Shown: one piece after another, positions 10,111-22,100 of the stretch
How positions within the stretch are numbered: position 1 is the stretch's first letter
Layout: the number at the start of each line of letters is the position of its first letter
Assembly (NCBI GenBank): GCA_022606425.2
Contig: JAHDVF020000067.1
Coordinates: 1-64,000 of the forward strand
Origin: Lepidostoma basale
Lineage: Eukaryota; Arthropoda; Insecta; Trichoptera; Lepidostomatidae
DNA: 64,000 nucleotides
Reading direction: 5' to 3'
Notes under the pieces: model-generated
What the model saw: the letters and a program-made list of their open reading frames with translations, nothing else
What the model was told of the DNA's origin: nothing
Database searches by the model: none
Program-made: the position numbers and the translations under genes

Positions 10111-13100
10111 CTAAAAAAAAATGAAGAAAAACATTTCAATTATTTGTTTTTTAGTAATTAAAATAGGTAGAATATATTAGATGGTAGAATAATATTTATA
10201 TATTTATTATGAATAATTTTTTTATGTTGTTTAATAAGATAATAAAATTATTGCGAATAAGAATTCCATTATAAGAAGTCAACATTGTGATCAAAATTAA
10301 ATTTTAAAACTCTTTTCACTCCAAACATTTATTTAAGATACAATAAAGCAGAAACGACAGACGACCTTCGTGGCCGAGTGGTAAGTGCATTGACTGCCAC
10401 CCCGAAGGTTCTAGGCTCGATTTCCGACGAGGGCAGTGTGATTGTCACACCGCCTTTAGTCTGGTGTAGAATTCACGTGACAATAAAATGGCGATAGATT
10501 AGCTACCTATCGCAAGTCACAAAAATCACTACGATAGCTATAATAATACCCTTTACATCGATTTTGCTCATGCTGTCATGATGAAAAGAGTGATTCAACA
10601 AAATAAAAAAAATGTAATAATAAAAAAAATTTAAATAAAGGAATGGTCTGCCACACTGTTCATTCCCGACATACTTCTCCTGATTCCTCAACATTCATAC
10701 ATCGTGTCATTCACGCAAGTCGATTTCTCCGATTCCTCACATGGTCGACATTCAATATTTGATTTATTTGATCTTACCACGTTTTCCTTGGTCTTCCTCA
10801 ACAATCAAACAGGTGTAAACCAGTGTATTATGCATTCAGGGCCTCGGGGTTGGAAAAGCCTCCAGAAAATATAAATAATAGCTGAAACACTTACTAAGAT
10901 TCCATTTTAGTCCGCAAGTGGAGATATTCTCACATTTGCCTCCCAGTGGAATGAGTGCACACCAGGAGTGCTTGACTCCCACCATAGATTCAGGGACCGT
11001 AATAATATTTTCACCTTTATTGAGCAGCCAGCTCAAAGAATTGTCAGATAAGAGGTAGATAGGAACACCATTCATTAGGTTTTCTTTTAAACATTTGTAC
11101 ATTGTGTTAATATTTGCCATTATTTGATCAAGACGTCCCGAAGTTTGACACAACACAAACACAGCATCTGTGGACACAAAAAAAATTAAATAGTTTGAAA
11201 AGTTTGTCCTTGGTAAATGATCACAAAATAATACACATAATGTAGTTCAAAATAACAAATATAATAAATTATTTATTTCATCAACAAGTTTCAATGCATA
11301 AATAAAATAAAATACTTTTTTTTTAATATTGCAATTTATCTAATGAACTTATTAAAAATATGTTTGTATGATTTGTTAGTTTTATTCAATTTTTTTAGTA
11401 ATGACTGGTTTAGCACATCGCTGTCATTGGTCTATAAAAAAATAAGCAGCTGAAACCGGTTAGAACTTTAAAAAAAAGCCAACATTTTAAATTCAATTAT
11501 GATTTAATGTAACAAAATCATTACTTGATGATCCAAATAAAATATAAATTGCATGTCTGTTGGGAATGTGTAAAATAATAATACATATATTATATTTCTT
11601 TAAATGCTGCATTACTTCCAAAGGATTTGGGGACATAATATTTATATAATTCCATACATATTAATTATCCATGCATATTAATAAAACAAACCTAATTTTG
11701 TTTTCTTAAGTGAACAATGTGAAGACAATTCCCTCAATGCTTTTGTGAAATCTGTTTCATCCTGATCCGGTGTGTGGATTATCTTAAAAAAATTTGTATA
11801 AAAAAAATTAATTACATTAATTTCTAGACATGGTAGGAATAATCTCACAAATACAAAGTGTTGTGAACTACATTTTTCTGTCATTATTAAAATTAAGATA
11901 CAAAACTTTGTTAAAACAATTCAATATATTTTTTAACCCATCTGTTTACCCGATGCCTGGATGCAATATGCTTCAATACGAAGAAGGAACAAATACTTAT
12001 TTTCCTGTAAACCAATGGGTTTTCCCAGTTTCCAGTGAACCTACCCTATTTAGGTGGAGATTTAATTCAATACATATTAAGAATTTTACTTTCAATGCAT
12101 TGAGATAGTGGTGCTAAGAACGTTTTCATTTTAGAATATTACGGGAATAGTGAAAAGATAAATAAAATGAGGTTTGTGGTTAACTTCATCAAGTGGTTTA
12201 TCAAATTCTTTTTAGATTTTCTTAACCACCCTAGGTATATGAACGTACGTGATACATTTACTTTGACTGTACCATTCTGCACTATCCCGTATCACGTACA
12301 CGCTTAAGAAACAGTAATGTATGTGTGTGTGTGTGTGTGCCAACAACACTTGAGTACAAGTCTTCACAAATATGATAGTTTTACAAGGGGCAGGCAAAGT
12401 GTGCGGTCGAGTCTTTGACGTTTCGTAATTTATAAAATTAAAATAATATATAATATAATTTAATTAATAAAAAACCTGCTTTTTTTGCATGTTTCTCAGA
12501 AAATTATCTGGACGTAGGGCAGTTAATATTAAAAACTACGAGTATTATATTTAGACATTAAAAATATACTTAAATATGCATCTGACATTAACAATGGTAC
12601 ATAATTTTCTTTTAGAATAATTACAATTTACATACAATCTTCAATGTGCGCATAAAATAATAGCTTATTATTATGAAGAAGAAACCGGGTCATCTCCAAA
12701 ATTAAATCGAAATACCCTGAATCTACCATATTTCTATCTGACATGTCACCACCCACTCTGTAATTTAGTATACTAATATTATTTCATAAATATTACTTCA
12801 GATGAATTGAGAAAAATAGTTACCTCTGCATTTTGCAATTTTGCTTTCAGCAAACTTTCGTCATGTATAGAATCAAAATCTCCACAAACAATATCTATTT
12901 TTGACAAATTCTCATAAGACAGCTGGTTTTCATTTAAATATGTCAACCATCGGTTGGTGCCTCCATCAACAGTAATGCGGAAAGCAGCTAAAAATAGAAA
13001 GCAAAAATATAAATGTTAAAGAAATTAGATAAAAATGGATGACTTGTTAGAAAATGTTCACCTTCACTACAAATTTTACTGAACATTAGTTCTAAGGGGC

Positions 13101-14721
13101 CACACCAACTTGGCGCTCAGAAAAATAGGTATAAAAATAAACCTCTTTTTATAAAATCCATTATATACATATAAAGTAATCTTTATTTTATACATGTACA
13201 TAGTGTTTTTTTTTTTAAATTACAATATTATATATGAAAAGAAAAAAAATTAAATGGCGGAAATACAAGCCGATATGTAGAGCCCTGTTTTGAAAATCTT
13301 TGCTGATGGTGTACATGATTTCTTTATATTGCATTATCCGAAATCAAAAAAACAAATTGTTTATTATTAATAATTGTAATAGCTATCGAGTGACGTAGGG
13401 ATACGGATTTTTTTGTAGAAATAGTAGCTGTTTGAAAAAAAACCCTCAAATTTTGAGTTTAAAAAATTTATAACTTATGAACATGACAGCCAATCAAAAG
13501 CCTGGGTCACATTGTAGACAATATTATGGAAAATAACTATTGTAAATTTCAACCAAATCGGGTGAATAGATCGGGAGATATCGTGTACATAATTTTGAAA
13601 AAAGTAGTTTCGAGAAAAACACAATAGAAAAAAAATTATGACGTCAGCGTCTTTAAATAAAATATTTTTTTAAATTACATTTAGTCTGTGATTCCTGAAC
13701 CGTACATGAGGTATTCTATTGTTGCTGTGATGTCCTCTGATTCCTTTTGATCTTCACTGATTTTTTTTAAATTTCAAGGTGGTATAACCCCTTAAATAGA
13801 TCGAAATGAACAAATTCTAAAATAGATATAAAATAATGATTTCTGATGGATAGTAGGGCTACAATGGTGTATGTTCCGAGAGGAAGTATTTCTCTATAAA
13901 ATGTCAAAATGCGTCATGTTGCAATGACACCATCAACACCAGGCAATGGACTACTGACATTACCATGTGTCACAGCAAATAGAGAGACGAATGATGAATT
14001 CCCAGCACCATAAAACTGGATTCACCCAGCTAAACGAAGGCAACTCTAACAGAAAACCCTCCAGAGAAGGCAGTGGGAAACCACTCTGGTTATATTCTCC
14101 AGGTCATCACTATGAAGAGGATGGCCCCGATATAACGGATCTCTATTTAACGAACTTCGGATATAACGGACAAAAAATCTGATCAAATTTAAAAAAATTA
14201 AAAACACATTTTTGTAATTTTAGAGAGTTGATTATAAAAAAAGGCAAACTTCAAAAGTACAAACAAAACTTGATTTCTTTTTCAAAGCAGGATTACTGAA
14301 ATTAAGCGCGTTGATATCAAACAGCGACGTCATTTCACAAGTGTCCGAAGGTAATAAATAGAATTTTGTTTGTGTTTTTAAAAATATATATTTTGATTCA
14401 TTTTAAACCTATTTTTATATAATGAACTTTCAGCTTTAACGGATACCCCCTTCCCCCAATTAGTCGTTTTATCGAGGTTTTACTGAATTTTTATTATGTC
14501 AATAGTAACATAAGATAATAGATGATATAATTAAGAAAAATAAATTTTTGATACATACCATTATTCCAAAAGGGTATTAGAAAGTCAACAGGAGAATTTA
14601 TCGGCCTATTCAATATTAAAACGGCATAGGCTAAGGTATTTTCTACTGCTAGCAGACTTTCTGGCACAAAAACTGACTTTTGTGAAGAGAACCCGTTGGT
14701 TATTGAAGAAGAACCGTTCAT
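9950..14721 (-). CDS. TPK1: Thiamine pyrophosphokinase (5 exons, 283 aa)
   Basis: Transfers pyrophosphate from ATP to thiamine to make the cofactor thiamine diphosphate, in the cytosol. Coding exons on the minus strand: 14721..14559, 12987..12824, 11782..11692, 11167..10895, 10110..9950; phases 1, 0, 1, 1 all agree and total 852 nt. Family motifs in order: VILNRPIN (N-terminal strand, about residue 36), DGGTNRW at 62-68, GDFDS at 90-94, HTPDQDETDF at 112-121, SGRLDQIM near 147-156, CGLKWNL near 224-230, and FGGLVSTSN after the last junction. Human TPK1 is 243 aa; the extra length is at the N-terminus, in the middle, and as about 13 residues after the usual LLW.MAIK end. The start ATG directly follows a splice acceptor, so a non-coding first exon upstream is likely. 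Introns contain a SINE, a retrotransposon 3' end and a Tigger-type MITE. Confidence 0.95.
10362..10612 (+). mobile_element. tRNA-derived SINE, tail type B
   Basis: Lies in intron 4 of the thiamine pyrophosphokinase gene, opposite in strand. A box TGGCCGAGTGG, degraded B box, GTGTGATTGTCACAC, body, and the type B tail (ACTACGATAGCTATAATACC.. ATGCTGTCATGATG). Confidence 0.85.
10635..10800 (-). mobile_element. Retrotransposon 3' end, TTAG-tailed family, internal piece
   Basis: On the minus strand it reads as the family text around the REICQE..VW, RRACMTR and WHDQINQ blocks, heavily decayed. It lies directly after the SINE in the same intron. Confidence 0.6.
10895..11167 (-). CDS. TPK1: Thiamine pyrophosphokinase coding exon 4
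   Basis: Acceptor GTGTCCACAG, donor GTAAGTG. Encodes TSGRLDQIMANINTMY (usual GG.GGR.DQ) through the C-terminal thiamine-binding domain to GLKWNL. Confidence 0.95.
11692..11782 (-). CDS. TPK1: Thiamine pyrophosphokinase coding exon 3
   Basis: Acceptor TTTTTTTAAG, donor GTTTGTTT. Encodes IIHTPDQDETDFTKALREL, the conserved HTPDQD.TDF motif. Confidence 0.95.
12215..12432. repeat. Interspersed repeat with (GT)n core, copy 1
   Basis: Shares TTAACCACCC, GAACGTACGTGATAC, CTTGAGTACAAGTCTTC and TTTTACAAGGGGCAGGC with 52395-52640, where it lies in the opposite orientation. Contains a (GT)n run at about 12322-12339. No terminal inverted repeat or coding sequence seen; type unknown. Confidence 0.8.
12824..12987 (-). 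CDS. TPK1: Thiamine pyrophosphokinase coding exon 2
   Basis: Acceptor AG at 12989-12988, donor GTAACT from 12823. Carries VDGGTNRW and CGDFDSI, the nucleotide- and metal-binding motifs of the family. Confidence 0.95.
14128..14487. mobile_element. Tigger/pogo-like MITE
   Basis: Both sides carry tandem ATATAACGGA-type words, and the right end TATCGAGGTTTTACTG is the complement of a Tigger-like end (CAGTAAAACCTCGATA). The left tip is missing or altered. Lies in intron 1 of the thiamine pyrophosphokinase gene. Confidence 0.55.
14559..14721 (-). CDS. TPK1: Thiamine pyrophosphokinase coding exon 1
   Basis: Starts MNGSSSITNG at an ATG immediately after TTTGTTTTAG and ends ..IPFWNN before GTATGTAT, phase 1. 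It covers the N-terminal strand of the catalytic domain. Confidence 0.9.
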
Positions 14722-14829
14722 CTAAAACAAATTAAGTATGTATCAATTATAAAGAACTACATAAATAAATAAAAATTTCAAAGAGTTTTATTTTTTTACT
14801 GATGCTTAAAAATTAAGTTGAACTCCATA

Positions 14830-15200
14830 TAGCACAACATCTCAAAAAACTTCATTGGCTTAAAAGTTCAGAAAGAATCTGGTATAAACTCTGCTGGACA
14901 ATCTTCAAAGGGTTGCATGGAATTGCATCAAGTTATATATCCGAACTCTGTATAATGGAGAGCCCCAGGAATTCAAGAAAATCCACACTTCGCTAGGTGA
15001 ACTCCTCAGAAATAGGAAGATTAGTTGAGCCGATGCGATGCCCTAGTACAAATTTCAGGAATCGAGCATTTGCAGTAGCCGGTCTATCAGCTTGGAACAA
15101 TCTCCCTTCATACCTTAGATGCATAAATGATCCAACAGATTACAGATCTATGCTGAAAACTCATCTTTTCATATTTCATACCCAAATTTAAATAAATACC
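14830..15200 (+). mobile_element. CR1/L2-like retrotransposon C-terminal fragment
   Basis: Reads in broken frames HLKKLHWLKV, then from 14997 PSTNFRNRAFAVAGLSAWNN, LPSYLRC and LKTHLFIF. This is the usual closing text of CR1/L2-type RT proteins (R..R.FSVAAP..WN.LP..IR......FK..LK..LF). Only the last part keeps an open frame. Confidence 0.75.
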
Positions 15201-16005
15201 CAAATTTAAACCCAATTTGTATATTATACAGAGTCCAAATTTAGATTTATTAGATTTAAACCATGTCATAATGCGCCCTTGAAGTGATTACATCATAACA
15301 TAAGTAAGTATATAATTATTATTAATACATTGCCGTTTACTGAACTCGTGGTGGCCGGTAGGAAGCGTATAAATACATTGTTCGCAGACTCATCAACTGT
15401 TGAAAGTGTATTTTTACGCATAATTTAAGTGACATTTTTATCACATGTAGAATTATCCATTTAGCTAAATGTTATCAGTGTATCTCAGCTACATGTTATG
15501 TGTGGCAATTAGCATGCGAATTGGCTCACAGACAAAGTGCTAAGTATTTAAAATCAACGAAAACTTAAAACCTGCAAGGCGAAATTCACTCTTATAAAAT
15601 ATAATAAAATGCCTGTTATTTTAGCTGTACATTTGTGTGTAACCTTGATGAGATTTTATCAGTGTAGTGATAATTATAAATGTATTGATTTATACAAAAA
15701 GTACAGAGTGAGGTTAATCTAATACGAAATTTAAATTGATTGTATCTATAAATATTGAAGGACTGAAAAATAAAAAAACAGTTATAGTTTATGGAAATTT
15801 ACGAAATTTGAATTTAACCCTCTTCCAGGGTATTAATACTTTGAGGTTGATATTAATACTTTACTTTTGGTGGTTCTTTTATGTTAAACAGAGGAAAGGA
15901 AGATAGCCAAAACAATAGTTACAGATCTAATAGAGATAATTAAAGTTGGTGTCTGTAATTCACTGAATAGTTTTAATACTTGTTCGATAATACCCTAGAT
16001 ATAAA
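15201..16005. other. AT-rich intergenic DNA, nothing recognised
   Basis: Lies upstream of the thiamine pyrophosphokinase gene, so it may hold its promoter and first non-coding exon, but neither could be placed. Confidence 0.35.
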
Positions 16006-16009
16006 TCTA

Positions 16010-16400
16010 TTTTTACTGGCAAAAGAACTTAGACAAATGTGTGGAAAATCTGTGTATCATAGAGTCTCGAATGAAAATATACGAAGTGAATGTGGTGCGA
16101 ATGAAAGTGTTACGAACAAAATAATGAAAGGAACATTAAGATAGTTTGGACTCATGGAAAGAATGAATGAAGAAAGTAAAAGAAACTAGAAATTAACTAG
16201 ATTAACCAGAAACTCGATGAAGACCGAAGATAACATGGCATAATAAACCAAATTAATTAATGTCGGCCACGTGAGGAATCAGAAAAATCAATGTACGTGG
16301 ATGAAACAATATATGAATGTTGTGAAAGTGAGAAAAGTGTGGCAGTCTATTCTTTCTGCCTACCGGTTCGGAGAGAGGGCGTGATGGTTACTTAATTTCA
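16010..16400 (+). mobile_element. Retrotransposon 3' end, TTAG-tailed family
   Basis: Reads [20 protein letters not shown] with frameshifts, then GHMERMNEE, then the family end before GGCGTGATGGTTA. Decayed. Confidence 0.75.
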
Positions 16401-16504
16401 ATTTATGCTTTACACAAAAAAAATGTCTGTACATAAATTTAAAGTTGTGAATGTGTGCACAAATATAATTCAGTTAAAATTGTTTTCACATATTGGAGTA
16501 TTCT

Positions 16505-16770
16505 TATATTAAAAAATTATATGTTAATGATGTAAATGGAACCAGAAATAGAGGAAGACGGAGGAAAACGTGGCACGATCAAATAAATCAAATATTGAAT
16601 GTCGGCCATGTGAGGAGTCAGAGAAATCGACGCGCGTGCATGACACGATGTATGAATGTTGAGGATGCGAGAGAAATATGTCAGGAAGGAAAAGTGTGGC
16701 AGTCCATTATTTCTGCCTACCCCTTCGGGAAGACGGCGTGATGGTTAGTTAGTTAGTTAGTTAGAGTATT
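16505..16770 (+). mobile_element. Retrotransposon 3' end with (TTAG)n tail
   Basis: An open frame reads [64 protein letters not shown], then stop and four TTAG units. One of the best preserved short copies, so probably younger than its neighbour at 16010. Confidence 0.85.
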
Positions 16771-17785
16771 CTTAAAATTTAACAATTACAGATGTGATAT
16801 TTTCCAAAAATATTTCTTATTTTTTTTTTACTGTGCACTTTAAAAAAAAGGAAATGAAACATGATTATTAAAATATATATTGTGATATATAAACAATTGG
16901 TTAGTGTTCAAAACTAGTTTCAAAACAAAACCAAGGAAAAAATTATTTTATTATATTTTATAGTCACCAAAAAACAAACTCTAAGAATCTGCTTTAGCGG
17001 AAAATAAAAATTTGGCTTCCTCATTGTGGTAGTAGGAAGGCAAAATCTTGAATAATTATTTGCGCATTTATATCATATGAAATTACACATAAGCAAAATA
17101 TTTAAAATATCACATATTTAAAATACAACTACCACAGACTAAACATAAAAGTGAAGGGTATGTTAATGACAGGTGTACTTAATTTAAAATAAATCGAAAT
17201 AAAGTACTTACTTTGAAATTATAATAGGTGATGGATGCACGCGAACTTTTTCAATGTACGTATATTTGAGAGGTCAGAAAGTAACTGGTGGCAGTTGATA
17301 ATATTGGAAGTTAGGTTATAAATAGATACACGTAAATAGGTCTTTAGAGATAAAATACTTTCGTGATAAAATCAACGAATTTCTCAAACATTCCTGATCA
17401 AGATTTGAATTTCAAGAATGTTACTAAAATTCACACGCTTTCTAAATGATACTGAAACATAATAATGCGGTTTCAAAATAGTAAACTTGACATTTTATTT
17501 GCGAAAATATGCATTTTTTGTACATCAAGATTTACTTAACATATTGGCCATAGATTATGTCGAAATGTCGACACAAAAACAGAATATTTAAAGAATTTAT
17601 AAATACATTTTTAAACAAGAACTCGTGTGGTTCTGTCATTTTTTTGACAGCAGATAACTATAGACAAACTCGGGTATCAAAGACAATGGTCAGGTACCCT
17701 GTTACACAATTCTGTTATTATAGGAACATTTTTAATTCGTTTTATTATAATCGCGCAGAGAAAAAGCAATGCATGCGCTCTTGAA
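16771..17785. other. AT-rich intergenic DNA, nothing recognised
   Basis: No supported exon or shared repeat. Confidence 0.35.
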
Positions 17786-17789
17786 AGTA

Positions 17790-18260
17790 TTTACCAGACC
17801 GTAATGTTAAATCACAACACATTACTTTCCAGAGATAATCAGACTGCTGAGCTTCAGAGGAGAAACGGTCTTGGGTAGGCGGCATATGGCAATTTGTGAC
17901 AATAACATTCCCCAATGCCTGAAACGCTAAATGTATGATCAATGTGTACTTCCAGTACTGACACATGGAGCAGAAATGCTAACTCTCACCAAGTTGACCA
18001 TAAAGAGACTCCGTGTAGCACAGAGGAAACGCGAAAGAGCCATGCTACATGTAAGACTCTCAGACCGGATAAGGAATACTGAAATACGTAGAAGGTCGGG
18101 AATAACAGATGTCGCCAAAAGGGGGGCTAAGTTTAAATGGTAATTTGCGGGACCCGCTGCCAGATTGGTAGACGATAGATGGACCAGAAGGGTGGTGGTG
18201 TGGAGACCCTGCGCATATAAAAGAAAGAGAGGGAGACCCCCCACACGACCGTCTTGGTTT
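17790..18260 (+). mobile_element. RTE-like retrotransposon, post-RT coding fragment
   Basis: From 17931 the frame reads MYDQCVLPVLTHGAEMLTLT, then RLRVAQRKRERAMLHV and RIRNTEIRRRSGITDVAKR. This is the standard region after the RT domain in RTE-type elements (YGSE.W.L......RLE..E....R..LG......R..N). It breaks by frameshift near 18140. Confidence 0.85.
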
Positions 18261-18690
18261 TTACAAATATTATATCTTATAATGACAGTTATTTTTCGAG
18301 TAAATGTTTAATTATGAAATTCTGGATTATAAACACAAACCTACTATAACACGTATATTCGAAATGTTATCGATCCACGATTAATCCCCTTATGAAGCAG
18401 GTGCATGGTATTTAATGTGTTTAAATAATTAGGTGTTTATTAGCATGTTTAAAAAAAATATTGTACTATAAAGGAGAACGCTAGAGCCAATTGTGAAAAG
18501 TATTATAAAAATAGTATAAATACTTTTACTTAGTTTTTATTATATACTGTTTTTTTTCTTGTTGTTTCTTTTCCAATGCATAAAAAAGTGCTGCCTCATT
18601 AATTCAAGTAATAAAAAAATCTAGTAATAAAAATAACATTAAATTTTATTTTCAATAAAACACAGTAAATCTTTATAATAAAGTACAAAT
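18261..18690. other. AT-rich DNA downstream of the aminopeptidase-like gene
   Basis: No gene or repeat recognised. Confidence 0.35.
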
Positions 18691-18692
18691 GC

Positions 18693-18698
18693 TTTATT
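18693..18698 (-). terminator. Polyadenylation signal of the aminopeptidase-like gene
   Basis: AATAAA on the minus strand, about 150 bases after the stop codon at 18847. A second AT-rich hexamer lies slightly further on. Confidence 0.55.
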
Positions 18699-18846
18699 AT
18701 TACAGTTTGAACAGAAATAAAATAAATATACATTGCATGTCACCAAATAAAAAAGTAACGTAACAAACCATTCGTCAATGTGGGTAAATATACACAAAAT
18801 ATATTACAAAGTAATCCGTAGGGATTGCTAGGCTAAGATGTTTCAA

Positions 18847-19120
18847 TCATTGTTCGTATCCGATAAACTTCTTGTCTTCAACTTTGATTGCACTCAGATA
18901 ATTATCTAGCCACTTCTCGATTACAGGCAAATTGTCATCGCTCCATTTGGTTTCTTCCCGAATGTTCTTCAGCGACTTCTCGATTATGTGTTCCGCACTT
19001 CCAAACTCTCCCTGGCGGTCCACATACAACTTGGTAACCATGTCCAAACCTTCCTGGGTGGTGAAAACGCTGGTAGCTGAAGAAATCAAGCTGTTCCAGA
19101 GGTTCGTATTATTTTCAAAT
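18847..19120 (-). CDS. Aminopeptidase-like exon 14 and stop
   Basis: Acceptor TTTAATCTCTTGCAG. Encodes the last helices ([15 protein letters not shown]) and ends KFIGYEQ with stop TGA at 18849-18847. No serine/glycine omega site or hydrophobic tail follows, in contrast to GPI-anchored insect aminopeptidases. Confidence 0.95.
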
Positions 19121-22100
19121 CTGCAAGAGATTAAAAAAGTGATGAAATATTTTTTTCATTAGATATTTTTATTACGGTACGGCCACACCGGAGTGCCTGG
19201 GTAGGAGTCAAGACACAGTTCGATTGTGATCACGCCCTGTAGCGCGGGGCGTATAGTGTAGCCGGTCCCATAGTGCGCCATACGTTGGCGTTGCACAGTG
19301 GGCTGAAAATGAAGCTCCATAGACTTAGCGTCGCACACTGGATCCATTTGGCAAAAACAGGGACTTAGGGGTCGAACTCAGAACTTTGTCCTGATTTTTT
19401 AAATTAGGTCCTTTGTAAGATTCCAAACCACTTTTACATTTGAACTTTTCTTGATATAACTGCTAATTTCCAAGAAAAAAAATGTTATTGTTTTTTTTGT
19501 ATGAAGCAAAACTGATTTTTGCAATTATTTCGAAATCGGGTGGATACGTCAAAACCAAACTTAGTAGGGATTATAGAGGACATAATCCTCTACATTACTT
19601 GTTCCGACATTTACTTCAAATCTCTGCCCGTTTAAAAGCAGCAGACATTATAAATTTAATTAATGGTTACGAGTATAAAGTGGTTTCAGATTTTTTGTTA
19701 GATGCATAAATATGCTTGAATCACTCCATTCGTTTGTAAAGGAACGCGATGATCATTTATGCATCTAACAAAAAATCCGAAACCACTCGTAAGAATCAAT
19801 TAAAAATTATAATCTCTGCTGCTTTTAAACGGGCAGAGATATGAAGTAGATGTCGGAACAAGTAATGTAGAGGATTATGTCCTCTATAATCCATACTAAG
19901 TTTGGTTTTGACGTATCCACCCGATTCCGAAATAATTGCAAAAATCAGTTTTGCTTCATACAAAAAAAACAATAACATTTTTTTTCTTGCATATTTACAG
20001 TTATATCAAGAAAAGTTCAAATGTAAAAGTGGCCTGGAATCACACAAAGGACCTAATTTAAAAAAATCAGGACAAAATTCGGAGTTCGACCCCTAAATCC
20101 CTGTTTATGCCAAATGGATCCAGTGTGCGTCGCTCGAAAATCAAGTACCTAATTTGGAGAAAAAAAATATGCCCGCGTATTTCTTTACTGAATAGCAATA
20201 TTTTATGTCAAGTAACTTTTTTTGATAAAGCTATTATCAAAGATTTTCGAGCGACGCTAAGTCTATGGAGCTTCAATTTCAGCCCACTGTGCGTTGGTTC
20301 GTCGGGTGTTCATCTTGACTCCTACTCTAGCACTTCGGTGTGGCCATATCCTTATGGACTTGGACTTGGACTTGGATCATCTAGCTTACAGAGGTTCAGC
20401 TCTAATGGCGATTAAACAAATCTTTTGAATATTGTGTATAATATTTTGATGATAAAAAAACATTAATTTCATACGATTTTATTAGAAGAAATTATGTGTT
20501 TTGGCTTCATGGCAATGTCAGGTTTAAAACTTGAAAAATATTATCCTAAAATAAGGAATCCATGATGATCAATTATAAGATAATGCTTTAAAAGATGTCA
20601 TTTGTTAGTAATAATGAATATGGCGCAGTTCAAGCGAAAGTAAAATAAAATCGATCTTACCTAAGCCTTATGGTATCCCAGTTATCTTGTAAGAAGTCAA
20701 AGAGTGTTGTGTATCCCCTGGAACCACCAGTAAGCATGCTGAAGATCAAATAGATGTCGTTCTCGGTAAAGTTGCCATTTTCTTCTAAAATTGTGATGTT
20801 GAGCAGTTTTTGTATTTTCCAGCTAGTAATGGGACACCCAGCCAGAGTTTTCAGCAAGTAGGTCCTCTCACTCGCCTTCCTGCCGGGTGGGAAGTTAATT
20901 ATCCTCTGCAGACCAAAGTCCCACTCCTCTTGAGACCCCCATTTAAAAACGGGGCAGATGTATTGGTTATTAACTCTGAAAATCATCATTTGAAGAATTA
21001 ATTTCTCATGCATTTGCTGTTCGTTTAGTAAATGTTGGTTTCCGTTTTATTTTATTTTTCATTGTATATTCAAGTTAAACTATTATTATTAAAATGTCTA
21101 CTCTGAGGAAGGGCATCTGTATCCCGAAACATGTTTGTGAAAAATGCAAAAAGTGTTATGATAATACAATGTTTTCAAAAAACACAAAGTGATGGCGAAT
21201 ATAAATGAAATATTTTAGGATAGATTTATTTTTGTATAGTTTTATAAATATATTTTTTATTTAGATTATCTCATCAATGATTACTGACTTTAATAATAAT
21301 AATTAACCCAAAAAATATATTCTTATATTCCAACTATACACACCGATGAATGTATTATTGTTTTTTTTTTTTCTACAACAAGCGAGTTAGTGAATTTTTT
21401 TCGGGAACTTTTTTATATAATTTATTATTACTACTGTCAGATACATAAACTTTTAATTAGATTTTCAATAAATTTACTTTTGTATTCGAGTGAAAACTCT
21501 TGATTATAAGTTAAAATAATAATATTAAAAATTAAAACAGTTTTTTTAACCTTTAAATTGTATTTGGATTTATGGAATTTTGAAAAATATTAATAAATTA
21601 ATTTCTAGGCATATTTCTGCTTACGGATTTCCTTCGTCGGGATTTACCGCATCCATCCATTGCTTGAAAGCAGTTTGAGCTTCCTCAATACATGGTCTGT
21701 ATCCAGCTCTACACAGGAATGTTTTGGACATACTCCTGAGATTGATCTTCCACCCTTCGTCGTCATTGGTTTGAACTCCTAACTCTTCATATAGTGGTGT
21801 GAGCAGTATTCGGACGTACGTCTACAAACAGTTACAATCATCATCAGCACTTCGAGATATTTAAAATATAACCATGTCATCAACATCAACAAGAACACAC
21901 AAAATAAATTACGATCTGCGATATTTTTTTGTTTTTTTCACCTCGAATTTTTTGTGAACTTCCGAAGAATCAATGTGCCTCCCGATGTGATCGATCATTG
22001 TGAAGACAGGGTCCCAGACAAGGTGATTCCTCTCGTCCTTCAGGAAGAGGGTCATGTTGAGGGCTGTGGCGAAGCTCAGATCTCCAGCGTAGGCAAGGTT

